Assembly: GCA_916048055.1 (NCBI GenBank)
Contig: CAJZHL010000001.1
Span: forward strand, 682,001-746,000
Reading direction: 5' to 3'
Source of the DNA: Pedinophyceae sp. YPF-701
Lineage: Eukaryota; Chlorophyta; Pedinophyceae
DNA length: 64,000 bases
Below are positions 11,601 to 20,922 of the stretch, one piece after another; positions within the stretch are counted from its first letter, which is position 1; every line of letters begins with the position of its first letter. A model generated the notes under the pieces. It did no database searches and had not been told where the DNA came from. It was given only the letters and a program-made list of their open reading frames with translations. The translations under genes and the position numbers were made by a program.

Positions 11601-12120
11601 GGGGGCGGCGTCGCGCCGGGCGACGGCCTTGACGGCGCGCCCGCGGATGGAGCCGGCGTGCATGATCTCGAGCGCGAGCTGGAGCGCAATCGCCGTGGCC
11701 TTCGCGCCCGCGCGGACCGTGAGCGCGTCGCCGCCGCCGTCCTCGCCCCCGGAGTCGCTTCAAGGGGGTGTGCGCATGCGGCAACAGGCACCCCCCGCCT
11801 CGGCCCACGCCTCGCCGGCGGCGCGCGTGTCGAGCAGCGAGCACGTCCCCGCGGTCGCGCCCGTGCGCTCCAAGTACCAGACGTACTCCTCGGACGCCGT
11901 CAGGTCCACGGACAGTGTCGAACGGCGTCGCCGCCCATGACGGCTTCGGCAGCGCGGGCGTTGAGGACGTGGCGGCCCGACGCGACGAGAACGGGTCGCT
12001 CGCGGCCGCCCGCGGACAGCACGGCGTGCCGGCGGATCCTCGGCGCCGTGTACACCCCCACTTCCCACGTGGCGACGCCGCCAGTGGCCTGGGTGGTGTC
12101 CGCGAGGCGCTGGCGCATCT
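8690..12120 (-). pseudogene. Degenerate coiled-coil-protein gene, multiple frame changes
   Basis: Minus-strand stretches here encode Ala/Arg/Glu/Leu heptad sequence, for example LEARVADLQARAD, ALESRLAGEARTAATRQ and LALEEVCVLQGELAVATERA. The heptads continue only if the reading frame is switched several times inside a continuous coil: near 9375, 10110, 10425, 10555 and 11090 (a run of seven G). An in-frame TGA near 11765 interrupts a more globular N-terminal part (LTASEEYVWYLER, then IALQLALEIMHAGS). Splicing cannot easily explain switches within heptads. The block SRLAL(E/D)EV..LQ.EL occurs twice, suggesting internal duplication. Either it is a decaying gene or the sequence has many indel errors. 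Large plus-strand open frames over the same span are compositional shadows. Confidence 0.45.
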
Positions 12121-13725
12121 TGGGGTGCGGCGCCCTGCAAGGATATCAGGGAGTGGTTGCGAGATGATGTCGCTGACGAGAGCGAGGCGGTTCGGATCGG
12201 AGGCCCGCAGCGACAGCCAGGAGTGTTGCTGCGCAAAAGCGGAGTACGCACGGGTCCTCGCCGGGGGTTCTGGCCTGAAATCGGCTCTGCACGTCTGGCT
12301 GCACGACCGCGCCGCAGGGTGGCGCGGGGCAGGGCTGTGCGCGCGCACCGTCAGAGACGAGAACAGCGTAGGATGCGCCAAGGCCCTGCTGAGTTCGGCG
12401 CGCGCGGCGTCGTCCCTCGACAGGCCCACGGCGTCGGCAACGGATGAAACCCGTTCATGGCGATGAGGTCGGGCCTGGGATCCTGCGGGAAACGATGTCA
12501 GCGGGCGCCTGTGTGGGGCATGAGCTGGTGCTCTGGTTCGGGGTGCGGGCTCGCGCACCCCGCTGGGGCGCCGCTCGCGTCCTGACAACGTCGCCAACAG
12601 AAGGAGATGCAGCAGCGTTGCGGCGAGACGATGCGCGCTGCGGCGGCGGCGGTGCATGCAGGCATGGGCCTCTGCTGTGCCGCAAAGACGCCGTCTGGGC
12701 CGGTGTGCTCGGGTCACGGCGCAAATGGTAGCGCTTCGCGTACGTACAGATCGAATCGATCCGGTCGAGAGCACAGACACCGCTCACGACGAAGCGCGTC
12801 GCCGAGAGCGAGCGCGATCTGCAGCTGTGCAGGTGCCCTCCTTGCGTTCGGGCAAAGTCGCCGCTGACGCACCTGGGCCATCTACGGGTGAGCAGTAGGG
12901 TCCTGTCCGTCGCCTCGTTGCCGGCAGAGCGGCCGAAAGGGTCCTGCAGGGCACACAGCTCCCCTGCCTCTGTCACGCAGCCTCGCGCGACGTGACGGGC
13001 GCCGCCGAGGAGTTGCGGCAGTGCGCCGATCGTGTGGGAACGCCGTCGCAGGCGCCGCCTGTTGGCCGCCGAGGGGAGGGCGCGTCCAACGCGTGCTGGG
13101 GGGAGACTCCTGCGCACCGAGTCTGTCCGTCCCCGCGAGCTCATGGCGCGACGCGGGCGGCCCGCGGGGCACTCTGATCCCTCGGGACAGTCGGTCCTCT
13201 TGGTCGGCAAGCAGCGGAGGCGGGTCTCCGGGCGCGCCGTTACACGCGCCAATGGAACAGGCCTGGGCGCCCGCGGCGACCTGGACAGCCTCCCTGCGGC
13301 ATCAAGAGCCTGACACGTGTCGTCCTGGTATAGACGCTTCTCATTACCGCACCAGCGGCATCGCCTTCCAGGCGGAGCGCACGCGCTGTGGGCGACTGTG
13401 TGAGCCTGCTACGAGACTTGCTCCAAGTCAGGGACGGCTTTGCCGCGGCGGCCGAGCCCCGCGCCCCCCCCCCCTGGGCGGCGCATTACGGCGACACACG
13501 CGAAGAGTGACAATCTCCGGGGCACGACGTGCCACGGCAGGATGCCTGCGATGCGCCAGATCGGTGTGCGTCAGCTCTGGCGGGCACACGACCCCCGCCG
13601 TGGGCTGCTCAGTCTCCTGCGCCGCCTTGTCCCCCGGCCACTGACGTTCCGGCATACTTGCGTATGCGTCGTAGCCGACGGTCCTGCCGGAAGTGCGCTT
13701 GCCCTCGGCGCTCGGCAGGCTCGAG
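12121..13725. other. Long stretch without a supported gene
   Basis: Only Arg/Pro/Ser-rich frames without recognisable features occur on either strand. The part next to 13726 should contain the promoter of the methyltransferase gene. No repeat, RNA gene or transposon fragment was noticed. Confidence 0.4.
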
Positions 13726-16700
13726 ATGCCTGCACAAGAGCGTCGCGAAGCCGTCTCTGCGGACCCCGACAACCCGCTGTCGGACCCGCGGCTGGTCGCC
13801 GTGATGGGCCACGTGGTCCCGCTGTTCACTTCGGCAGCCGCGGTGGTCGTCGAGGCGCGGGTGCACAGGGCGGCGGCGCACCTGCTTCTCGTGTACATTT
13901 GCGCCTCCATGGGGGTGTCTGCGGCGCTGCGCGGCGCGGACGACTCCCTGGAGCTCTCCATCTCCGTCGAGAAGCTGGAACAGGTGCTCCAGGTGCGCTC
14001 GCCTCCCCGCCCCACCGCCGCAGCTGCAGCAGTTGCTCGCCGCCTCGAGGCCGCCGACGCGGTGCCTGGGGCGGCGCGTCCTTGAACCCGCTGCGAAGCC
14101 TGTCTCTGTGCGATGCACCTCGCCGCGCCGCGTCCCCGCAGGCGCCTGAGATCCCGGGCCAGGGCGGCCTGGGGCCAGGGAGAAGCGGTGCCTCCTCCGT
14201 GCCAGCGCCCGCGAGCCTGCTGCGCTGTTTGGGCGTCGGGGGCACGCGGCGGCTGATGATCGCAGGAGCCGCCAAGATGCTGGCGGCGCTGGCGATCTAC
14301 AGGCTCCCACAGCGCCCCCGCAGCTTGGACGCCGCAGTTGGGCGGGCCGTGCGCGACCTGTTCGTGCGCCACCGAGGGCTGCGCGGGCGCGGAGATGCTG
14401 GCACGTGTGCCGCGTGCTCGCCGCGCGGGCGCGACGTCGACGGCGTCCTCCGCCGCGCTTGGCTGGCGGTGGCGCCTGGCGGCAAGGACGATGGCACGAC
14501 GTGGGGCTTCGTCGCCACGATGGTGGAGGACATCGCGTCGGCGTTCGCAACGGACGACTCGGGCTGCACCGCGTCGTCGCTCCGCGGCGGGCGCGGACGC
14601 CCCGCCCTCGACGTGGTGCGCACCGATCAACATGCTATGTCTGACGTGCGTCCGTGCCGATGATGCACGGCACGAGCGCGCGGCTTCGTCACCGAGATTC
14701 CCTGGGTCCGCACTCATCGCGTCCGACCCCGAACTCCCCCCCTCCGTCTTCGCGCAGGACACGGCCTGCTCATGGGTGCGCCGCGCGGTGGAGGGTGCCG
14801 TTGCCGCCGGCGGCGCGCCGCAGCGGGGCTTCGTCGGATTTTTGGATAAACACGTCGGAAGAGTCCTCGAAAAAGCCTCTCCGTGCGGTGGGCACCCGTT
14901 CGGAAGGGCCGCGGGCCACAAGCGCGACGCACAAGGGGACGACGACGGGCGCCCGCGGACGCGCGCAGCGACCCTTCGGATCGCCCGTGCGCGATCCAGT
15001 CGCAAGACGGGGGCGTCGCGCGGTCCGGGCGGCAGAAGCAGCCGTTCCAGAAGTTCCGGCAGCAGCAGCGAGGGCGAGCTGCCGCCCCGCGTGGCGCCGG
15101 ACGTCCCGCGCGTCGAGGCCCTCGCCGCCAAGCTGCGCGACCGCTGGATGCAGGAGCGATCCGTACCCGTCGCGGCGGGTCAGGCTCAGCCGCGGCGCGA
15201 GGTCGACACGCGGCTGTTCTTCACGTCGATCTTCTCGGGCACCGGAGCCTTCATCCTCGGGATGGAGATGGCCGGCATGCGCGTCGTGCAGACGTGCGAG
15301 AGCGACCCGGCCGCGCGGGAGATTCTGCAGCGGCAGTGGCCGGGCGCGGACGTCGACCACTCGTGCGCCGACGTGCGGGACCTGGTGCTGTCCCCGCGCT
15401 CCTCGTGCGTCGTCATGGGCCCGCCGTGCACGGACCTGTCCAGGTGAGCTCTTGGATCCGCGCGCTCACGCGTCCACGCCGCAACGACGCGGTGGTGCGA
15501 TGGACCTGCGATGTGGACACGGTGTTTGGACACACGGCAATCGAATTTCGCGACACCAGTCACGCGCCCTGTCTGCCGTGCGCGCAGCCTGGGTCGGCGG
15601 GACGGACAGTTCGGCGCGGAGAGCGGGCTCCTCGCGGACGCCCTGCGCGCCATCTCGCGGGCCGTGGACGCGGGGCACGGCCCCGAGTGGGTGGTGGTGG
15701 AGCAGGTGCGGTCCGCCCTGCACGAGGGGTCCGCGCTGGGCGCCGCCACGTCCCCCGTCCGCGCGGCGCTCGGCGACTCCGGGTGCTGCGGCGGCCCCTC
15801 GGCCATTCAGGCTCTGGCGGCCGCCCTGCACTCCATCGGATACCGCATGGTGTGCACGCGGGCGTGGAGCCCCGACGTCGACGCGGGCATCCCGGTGCGC
15901 CGTCAGAGGGTCATCCTCGTCGCGGCCCGCACGGGCAACGCCCGCCAGGTGCTGTTTCGGCCCGTGCCGGCGGTGCCGAGGAGCTCTTCCGCGCGCGCCG
16001 CGCCCGCACAGGGCCCGCCGGGCACGCGCGCGTGGTTCTTCACGCCCCCGCCGCTCGGGCGGGACGAGCCGGATCTCGAGGCGCACGTCACCGGCCGCCG
16101 ACCCAGCGCCGCCGCGCGGCAGCGGGGGGGGCCGAGACCGCGCCGGGCGCTGGCGCTCGACCTATCCACGGCCCGGGCCCTCCCCGGCCGCGACGGCAGA
16201 CACGTCCTGCCGTGTCTCACGCAGTCGAACACGCGCATCGCCGTGATCGACGCCGCGCGCAGCCGCTGCTTCCTGGTGTCGCCCGAGATCCGAGAGCGGG
16301 CCGCCGGGCTGCCCGCGGGCTTCACGGTCCCCGGGGACGGCGCCGGGGCGGCTGCGACGATAGGCGGGGACGCGACGACGCGCACGAGGCTGTTGGGGAG
16401 GACGACGGGGTCGCTGCCGATGCTGTTCATCGCCTCGGGCATCGTGCACCACGACGAGCACCGCGGGCCGGAGTACGCCAGCGCGGACGACCCGGAGCTG
16501 CAGGAGCCTCTCGGTGGCTCGCACGACCCGGCCGCGTTCGCGCCCAAGGCGTGCGCCGCAGCGGCGGCGTCCGGCCCCGGGGACGGGAGCTGGACGCTCC
16601 CAGCCAACACGTGGTCGATCGCCGAGTTCGCGGCGGGGTCGCGCACGGAGCCCTCCGCGATCCGCCGGCACGCCGCGTCCGGGCTGCATCCGGGGGGCTG

Positions 16701-16917
16701 GTTCGGGGGGCAGCCCCTGACCCCGCTGGGGCGCTGGATCACGGCGGAGGAGGCGGGGGGTTGCAGGCAGCCGGATCGGCAAACGATCGAGGATTGGGGG
16801 CGTCGCTTGGCCAACTGCGCAGCGGGAGTCGAGCCCGAGGCCGCGGACGCGCTCGTGCGCCGCGTCCTCGCCGTGCTGGCGAGCAGCGGCGCCGGGGACG
16901 CGCAGGCGGAGCAGTAG
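13726..16917 (+). CDS. DNMT3-like DNA (cytosine-5) methyltransferase, four exons, about 928 aa
   Basis: Exons are 13726-13992, 14142-14645, 14758-15443 and 15588-16917, with matching phases (0, 0, 2). The catalytic domain shows motif I (FFTSIFSGTGAF), an acidic ribose-binding position (CESDP) and motif IV with the nucleophile cysteine (GPPCTDLSS), as in DNMT3-type PC-x-DLS rather than PCQ. Motif VI reads EQV instead of the usual ENV; motif VIII is RRQRVILVA; motif IX/X ends LLGRTTGSLPMLFIASG. The enzyme should transfer methyl from S-adenosylmethionine to cytosine in nuclear DNA. About 400 residues before the domain are not recognised: no PWWP, ADD or bromo domain is visible. The gene ends 123 bp before the viral insertion and is intron-bearing and host-like in base use. 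DNMT3-like affinity is judged from motifs only. Confidence 0.72.
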
Positions 16918-17035
16918 CCTGGCATAGCAGCACCGATGGAGTCGACGGGGCTCAAGCAGACTGTGAACGACTCACACGCTCCTGGACGGCTGCTGCACAC
17001 TGGATCCCGACACACGTGGGGCCACTGGCAGCCCC
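16918..17035. other. Host spacer between methyltransferase stop and viral insertion
   Basis: About 120 bp of host sequence lies between the TAG at 16915-16917 and the target-site duplication at 17036. It probably carries the methyltransferase 3' UTR, now truncated or shared with the element. No other feature is seen. Confidence 0.5.
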
Positions 17036-17040
17036 ACCCC
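17036..17040. repeat. Left copy of target-site duplication (ACCCC)
   Basis: ACCCC directly precedes the terminal CAGCCAGG of the left inverted repeat and recurs directly after the right repeat at 36113-36117. The base after it on both sides is C, so a 6-bp duplication (ACCCCC) is also possible; 6 bp is the usual size for Polinton integrases. Confidence 0.75.
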
Positions 17041-17299
17041 CAGCCAGGGGGGGCACCTCAGTGGAAGGCGCGGGCCGAGGCCGGCGGGCAGGAACCGGGC
17101 GGAAAGGCGGCGGCAAGAGGCGGAGGGAGCGAGCGGAGGGGCTCGCTCACGCTCGCTCTGTGAGAGATCAAAGCCTCTGATTCTAACAAAGCCCCTTGCA
17201 CCACTTGCCGGCGCGAGCCCAAACTTTGCATCAGAAGTATGGGTGCAAGGGCGGGGGCCAAGCCCATGCCACAGACTTTACACAAAAAGTAGGGGCGGG
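17041..17299 (+). repeat. Left terminal inverted repeat of the PLV
   Basis: The 259 bp from CAGCCAGGGG to AGGGGCGGG match the reverse complement of 35852-36112. I found only two differences, both 1-nt changes in run length (a G run near 17139 and an A run near 17284). Beyond the repeat, GTTCAATCCCC (17300-17310) is also present inverted at 35828-35838, after a 13-nt insertion on the right side. The stop codon of the first viral gene (17302-17304) lies directly inside it. Confidence 0.93.
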
Positions 17300-17301
17300 G
17301 T

Positions 17302-18147
17302 TCAATCCCCTTCCTCGGTCAGCTCGAGCGCGCTGAACCCTGTGATCGATGCAGTAGAGGCCTCCGTGCTGTCATAGGTGCTCTCTTCCTCTTCCTCTTC
17401 CTCCTCGTCCTCCACCACCGGCTCCTCCAGGGCCTCCAGGAACCCCTCGCGGTCCTCGGTGCAGGCACCCGCCTCCTTCAAGTTGTACCAGTGCTGTTGA
17501 CCCAGGTGCTCGACGATCGTGGTGAGAGCCTCGGGGGTCTCGAGGAGAGCCCACGGCGTGCAGTCGTCCTGGAGGCGCTCCAGCCGCAGCAGGCTCACCG
17601 GGGTCGTCTGCTGCACCCTGATCCACACGTACACAACCCCGGACGGCTTCGTGCGTGCGAGGGCTTCGACGACCGAGGGCCTGTCCGTGAGAGCGCGAAT
17701 GGTGCTGCGCTGGGGGTTGATGAACCGCAGGAGGAAGTTCTTCGACGTCTGGGAGGGCTTGAAGCGCGAGTTGGCCTTCCTGGGGCGCAGCTCCAGGGGC
17801 GGCTGCCAGAGCAGGTCGCTGTTGGCTGTGTGGTGGGAGAGCAGCGACGCCAGGCGCGCGGGTGCTTCGGCGGCGTGCTTCTCCTTGAGGAGGCCCCAGA
17901 TCCAGTCCACATCGTAGGTGATCTGCTTGTTGAGGACCGCTTTGTGCACCTTGGCCTGGTACTCGGCCTCGAGGGACAGCTCGGCCCTACGCTTCGGCAT
18001 TTTCGCGCAAGGGTCGACCTCAGTCGGTTCCTGCGAGCCGGGGCTGGTGACGCGCGGTGGCGGCCCCAGGCGGCATTGAGCCCTCGTAAAGGCCGCAAGG
18101 CACGGGAAAATATCGTCGCCAAAACTTGACAGAGAAGATACTACCAT
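17302..18147 (-). CDS. PLV protein of unknown function, 281 aa
   Basis: This is the leftmost viral gene, ending 2 bp from the terminal repeat. It is a soluble-looking protein with a Lys/Arg-rich middle and a strongly acidic C-terminus (a run of about nine Glu near residue 255). The ATG at 18147 was chosen because the candidate viral promoter motif (18168-18180) lies 21-33 bp upstream, as at other genes of the element. An in-frame ATG at 18000 (MPKRRAELS) would give 232 aa. No domain is recognised. The position next to the terminus would suit a DNA-binding or regulatory role, but that is a guess. Confidence 0.7.
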   Translation of the reverse strand: MVVSSLSSFGDDIFPCLAAFTRAQCRLGPPPRVTSPGSQEPTEVDPCAKMPKRRAELSLEAEYQAKVHKAVLNKQITYDVDWIWGLLKEKHAAEAPARLASLLSHHTANSDLLWQPPLELRPRKANSRFKPSQTSKNFLLRFINPQRSTIRALTDRPSVVEALARTKPSGVVYVWIRVQQTTPVSLLRLERLQDDCTPWALLETPEALTTIVEHLGQQHWYNLKEAGACTEDREGFLEALEEPVVEDEEEEEEEESTYDSTEASTASITGFSALELTEEGD

Positions 18148-18167
18148 CCTGATTTCTTATGTGTTTG

Positions 18168-18180
18168 GAGACAATATTTG
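18168..18180 (-). promoter_or_regulatory. Candidate viral promoter motif
   Basis: On the minus strand this reads CAAATATTGTCTC, 21-33 bp before the ATG at 18147, inside an AT-rich gap (18148-18236). It shares the T-rich run and TCTC end with the motifs before the capsid, coiled-coil and polymerase genes. Confidence 0.5.
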
Positions 18181-18330
18181 TGTTTTGACACACACTGTGT
18201 GTTTTTACATGTCAATTTTTGACCTCGGTTTTTGCCTCAGGCGAGGAAGATCATCACCGCGACCAGCACGTGCACGATCTTCACCACGAGCGACCCCAGC
18301 GCGATGGTCGTCCCGTGCCGTCTCAGCGCG

Positions 18331-18921
18331 TCAGCGAGCCTGCCCGCCCAGGCAGAAGGACGGCGTGCGAAAGCTGCGAAACCCCTTCAGCGCGGCTGCC
18401 AGTCCGTCGATCAGCCCCTCGACCCGGTCGTCCCGGACAATGTCCCGCAGCGGCTGGGGCAGCACCTCGCTCACGAGGTCGATGCCAGCGCGCAGGATGG
18501 CCTTCTTCAGGGACCCCTTGCCCTTCAGCCGGCGGGACCCCTGCAGGTGCTCGACCGCGGAGCGGACGCAGCCCGAAGGGTCCGTCTCGGCCAGTGGACC
18601 GAAGCGCGTGAGCATGGTGGCGCAGCGCAGGGCGTCGCGGGCGTCCTTCCCCGACAACCCTCTCATGCGGTCGATGACACGGCGTACCGCGCGCACGGCG
18701 ACCTCGACGGGCACTTCCGCACCGAGCATGGCGTGGACGGCGCCGATGGACACGTCCGGGTTCTTCTGTTCGGCCAGACGGCGCATCAGCAGCGCAACGG
18801 CGTCGTCCACCTCGGCCGTCTCCCTCTGCCAGTCCCGGACCGCGGCCGCCGCGTCCTCGTGGGACATGCCGTCGCGGAAGTGACGCAGGAAGCCGGTCAC
18901 ATGGTCCAGATCCGTTGCCAT
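18331..18921 (-). CDS. PLV protein of unknown function, 196 aa, probably frameshifted at its 3' end
   Basis: The protein starts MATDLDHVTGFLRHF and is helical and charged, with repeated Asp/Arg pairs. The frame ends at 18331 in an unremarkable tail. In another frame the DNA continues to a stop at 18237-18239 and encodes ALGSLVVKIVHVLVAVMIFLA, a textbook membrane helix. A 1-nt indel around 18350-18360 would join the two and give a C-terminally anchored protein of about 227 aa. The longer frame reaching 19188 was rejected because its upstream part is Arg/Ala-rich and it would cover the next small gene. A promoter-like motif sits at 18942-18953. Confidence 0.65.
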   Translation of the reverse strand: MATDLDHVTGFLRHFRDGMSHEDAAAAVRDWQRETAEVDDAVALLMRRLAEQKNPDVSIGAVHAMLGAEVPVEVAVRAVRRVIDRMRGLSGKDARDALRCATMLTRFGPLAETDPSGCVRSAVEHLQGSRRLKGKGSLKKAILRAGIDLVSEVLPQPLRDIVRDDRVEGLIDGLAAALKGFRSFRTPSFCLGGQAR

Positions 18922-18941
18922 CAGGTTCCTCCTACAGCAGG

Positions 18942-18953
18942 GACAGAAAAGAG
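18942..18953 (-). promoter_or_regulatory. Candidate viral promoter motif
   Basis: On the minus strand it reads CTCTTTTCTGTC, 21-32 bp before the ATG at 18921. It is a variant of the element's T-rich upstream motif. Confidence 0.45.
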
Positions 18954-18962
18954 AGGGGTACC

Positions 18963-19193
18963 TCACTGCGTCTTCATCCAGGGGCGCGTCCGCGCGGGGT
19001 CGTTCGTGTCCTTCAGCTTGCGCGCGGGCTGCTCGTGGACCTTCCACAGCAGGGCGTCTCGGCGGTCGTAGTAGCTCCCGGTCTCTGGCATGGGATGGAG
19101 ATTTTTTACCAGGGGCTGCCCGACGCTGCCGAACTGCTTGAACGTCTTCTGCTCCGCGAGCTGGCTGGTGGTGTCCGCGACCTTCCACAACAT
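18963..19193 (-). CDS. Small PLV protein of unknown function, 76 aa
   Basis: This short frame lies between the 196-aa gene and the capsid gene, same strand, with an ATG 27 bp after the capsid stop. The peptide (MLWKVADTTSQLAEQ...) is hydrophilic and Lys/Pro-rich. It contains two similar ALLWKVHEQ / MLWKVADTT segments, hinting at an internal repeat. No family is recognised. The tight packing and even residue composition favour a real gene, perhaps a minor virion component. Confidence 0.6.
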   Translation of the reverse strand: MLWKVADTTSQLAEQKTFKQFGSVGQPLVKNLHPMPETGSYYDRRDALLWKVHEQPARKLKDTNDPARTRPWMKTQ

Positions 19194-19220
19194 CGTCTCT
19201 GCTGCACAGATGTCACATTT

Positions 19221-20423
19221 TTAGTACGACAGCGCGACCTGCCGACCCGCGCCGATCTCGATCGACGAGGTGGACTTCACCCAGACCGTGACACGCATGT
19301 TCGTCAGGTTCCCATTGTAGCGGACCGTGCACGGAATAGAAGCGCCCTGCGTGTCGACCCCCGAGGCCAACTTCGAGTCCCCTAGCTCGTCCGAAATATT
19401 CAGGGGCGTTGCGAAGAGGAACGTGAGGTTCTGGTACGTCGTGCGGTCCACCACCAAGCTGTCTGTGTTCTGGTGTGCGGCGTGTGCCGTGCCACTCATC
19501 ATAGCGAAACACTCGGCGATGCCACGAGCCTGGGCCACCAGCTGGTTGGAGACGTCCAGGCTCCACGTCGTCGTCTCGTCGCCTCCGATGGAGTACTTGA
19601 TGAGTGGCGGGGCGGCCACGCTTGGGCTGATGGTCGCCGCCACCGAGGAGGTCGAATCGTACGTCTCCACGCGGGTGGTGGCGGCGACCCAGTCGACAGA
19701 GCCGCTGTTTACGGTGAACGAGCAGTCCTTCTGGCCGGCGGGGAAGTGGTGGTCCACGTACCTGTCGTAGGACAGGACCAGGCCCTCCGACTCCGCGCGG
19801 GCGATGAGCGCCTGCTCGAACGAGCTGTCAGCGAAGGACACCAGGGGACACACGAGGGAGAGGTTCGTGAGTTCCACCTCCGAGGCGCCGGCTGCGTTGG
19901 GGAGGATGGACTGGCCGCCCGGGCGGACGCGCATGCGGATCTCGATCTCTGGAAGGATGCTCAGGGGAAGCATGCGGGTACCCCCCTGGAGCGAGGGGAA
20001 GGTCGGCATGACGAAGGGAAGAGTCGTTGCGTTGCTGCCGCCGACCGCGTTCGACTGCCCAAAGGACATGCCCTCCGTAACAGGCGCCTTCGCTGGTCCG
20101 GTGCCCATGATGCCGAGCGCTCGGACCAACCCGGCGAAGTCCGAGATGGACGACAGCTGGCGACCGCCAACCAGGATGTCGAACCTGGAGAACAGGACGG
20201 ACGGGTGGCCGGTGGCGGTGCCGGCGGCCGAGAGCCCCGCTGAGCCGCAGAGGGCCATCGAATCGGTGTCGAGGAACCCAGACTGAGGGAGCCTAAAGAT
20301 GACCTCATCGCCGCTGACGGCCGACGTCGAGGTATCCGGCCGCAGGGTGACCACCGAGCGCCGGGTCCCGAGGGCCAGGGACTTGGCCATGCGCAGGAGC
20401 TGCGGAGGCACTGCGGAATTCAT
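19221..20423 (-). CDS. Probable PLV major capsid protein, 400 aa
   Basis: The 400-residue protein is rich in beta-prone residues (Ser, Thr, Val, Gly), has no membrane segment or enzyme motif, and is followed by the cluster of small proteins and the packaging ATPase. PLV capsid proteins sit in this position and share the short N-terminal arm (here MNSAVPPQLLRMAKSLAL) before a double jelly-roll. The assignment rests on length, composition and gene order; no conserved capsid signature can be verified by eye. The ATG at 20423 is preceded at 21-33 bp by GATTTCTTTTCTC. Alternatives are another virion protein, with one of the smaller neighbours as capsid. Confidence 0.55.
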   Translation of the reverse strand: MNSAVPPQLLRMAKSLALGTRRSVVTLRPDTSTSAVSGDEVIFRLPQSGFLDTDSMALCGSAGLSAAGTATGHPSVLFSRFDILVGGRQLSSISDFAGLVRALGIMGTGPAKAPVTEGMSFGQSNAVGGSNATTLPFVMPTFPSLQGGTRMLPLSILPEIEIRMRVRPGGQSILPNAAGASEVELTNLSLVCPLVSFADSSFEQALIARAESEGLVLSYDRYVDHHFPAGQKDCSFTVNSGSVDWVAATTRVETYDSTSSVAATISPSVAAPPLIKYSIGGDETTTWSLDVSNQLVAQARGIAECFAMMSGTAHAAHQNTDSLVVDRTTYQNLTFLFATPLNISDELGDSKLASGVDTQGASIPCTVRYNGNLTNMRVTVWVKSTSSIEIGAGRQVALSY

Positions 20424-20443
20424 GCTTGTGTCTACTCCCCTTC

Positions 20444-20456
20444 GAGAAAAGAAATC
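20444..20456 (-). promoter_or_regulatory. Candidate viral promoter motif of the capsid gene
   Basis: On the minus strand it reads GATTTCTTTTCTC, 21-33 bp before the ATG at 20423. It is one of the clearest copies of the shared motif and lies across the stop region of the neighbouring gene. Confidence 0.55.
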
Positions 20457-20457
20457 A

Positions 20458-20904
20458 TCAGCGGATATAGCTGTTCAAAGCCAGCAATCGTAGGTACTCC
20501 TCGCTGTCGTCCGGCTCGCGCAGAGCAATGCTCATCCACCAGTCGGCGTTGTTTGGCTCCTTCGAGCAGTGCGACTGGATGCGCACGTAGAACGACTGCA
20601 GCTGGCCCTCGTCGACCAGGATGGAGTGAGCGCCCCAGGGGTCGTGATACACCAGGCGCGTCGAAGGCGACGGGATCGAGAGCCACACGTCGTTGAGCCC
20701 GTTTACGGAGTAGGAAGTCGCCAGCGAGCATCGCACCTCCACCTGGGGACACACGACCGGCACTGTAAGGACGTGAAGATGGGCGATGCAGGCGTACATC
20801 CGCCTTCGCGACGATCGGATCGGCGGGAGCTGGAAGCCGTAGAATCCGTTCCCAAGGTCCTGGGCCTCGCTCTTTGAGAGATGCACGAACCGCGTGGGCT
20901 TCAT
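20458..20904 (-). CDS. PLV probable structural protein, 148 aa
   Basis: This compact protein is rich in beta-prone and aromatic residues (DVWLSIPS, RLVYHDPWG, SFYVRIQSH) and ends in LNSYIR. It lies directly upstream of the capsid gene, on the same strand. Position and composition fit a minor capsid or penton-like single-jelly-roll protein, but no signature is recognised. The ATG at 20904 is 18 bp from the next gene's stop. Confidence 0.6.
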   Translation of the reverse strand: MKPTRFVHLSKSEAQDLGNGFYGFQLPPIRSSRRRMYACIAHLHVLTVPVVCPQVEVRCSLATSYSVNGLNDVWLSIPSPSTRLVYHDPWGAHSILVDEGQLQSFYVRIQSHCSKEPNNADWWMSIALREPDDSEEYLRLLALNSYIR

Positions 20905-20922
20905 CGCTACTCCAGTAGCAGA

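Noticed and set aside
12455-13252. A 265-codon minus-strand frame in the gene-poor stretch
   Set aside because: It is Arg/Ser/Pro-rich with no hydrophobic core, no splice context and no recognised motif.
17200-17312. tRNA-like or Pol III promoter text at the terminal repeats (GGTTCAATCCCC)
   Set aside because: Only a B-box-like string is present. No acceptor, D or anticodon arms could be folded around it.
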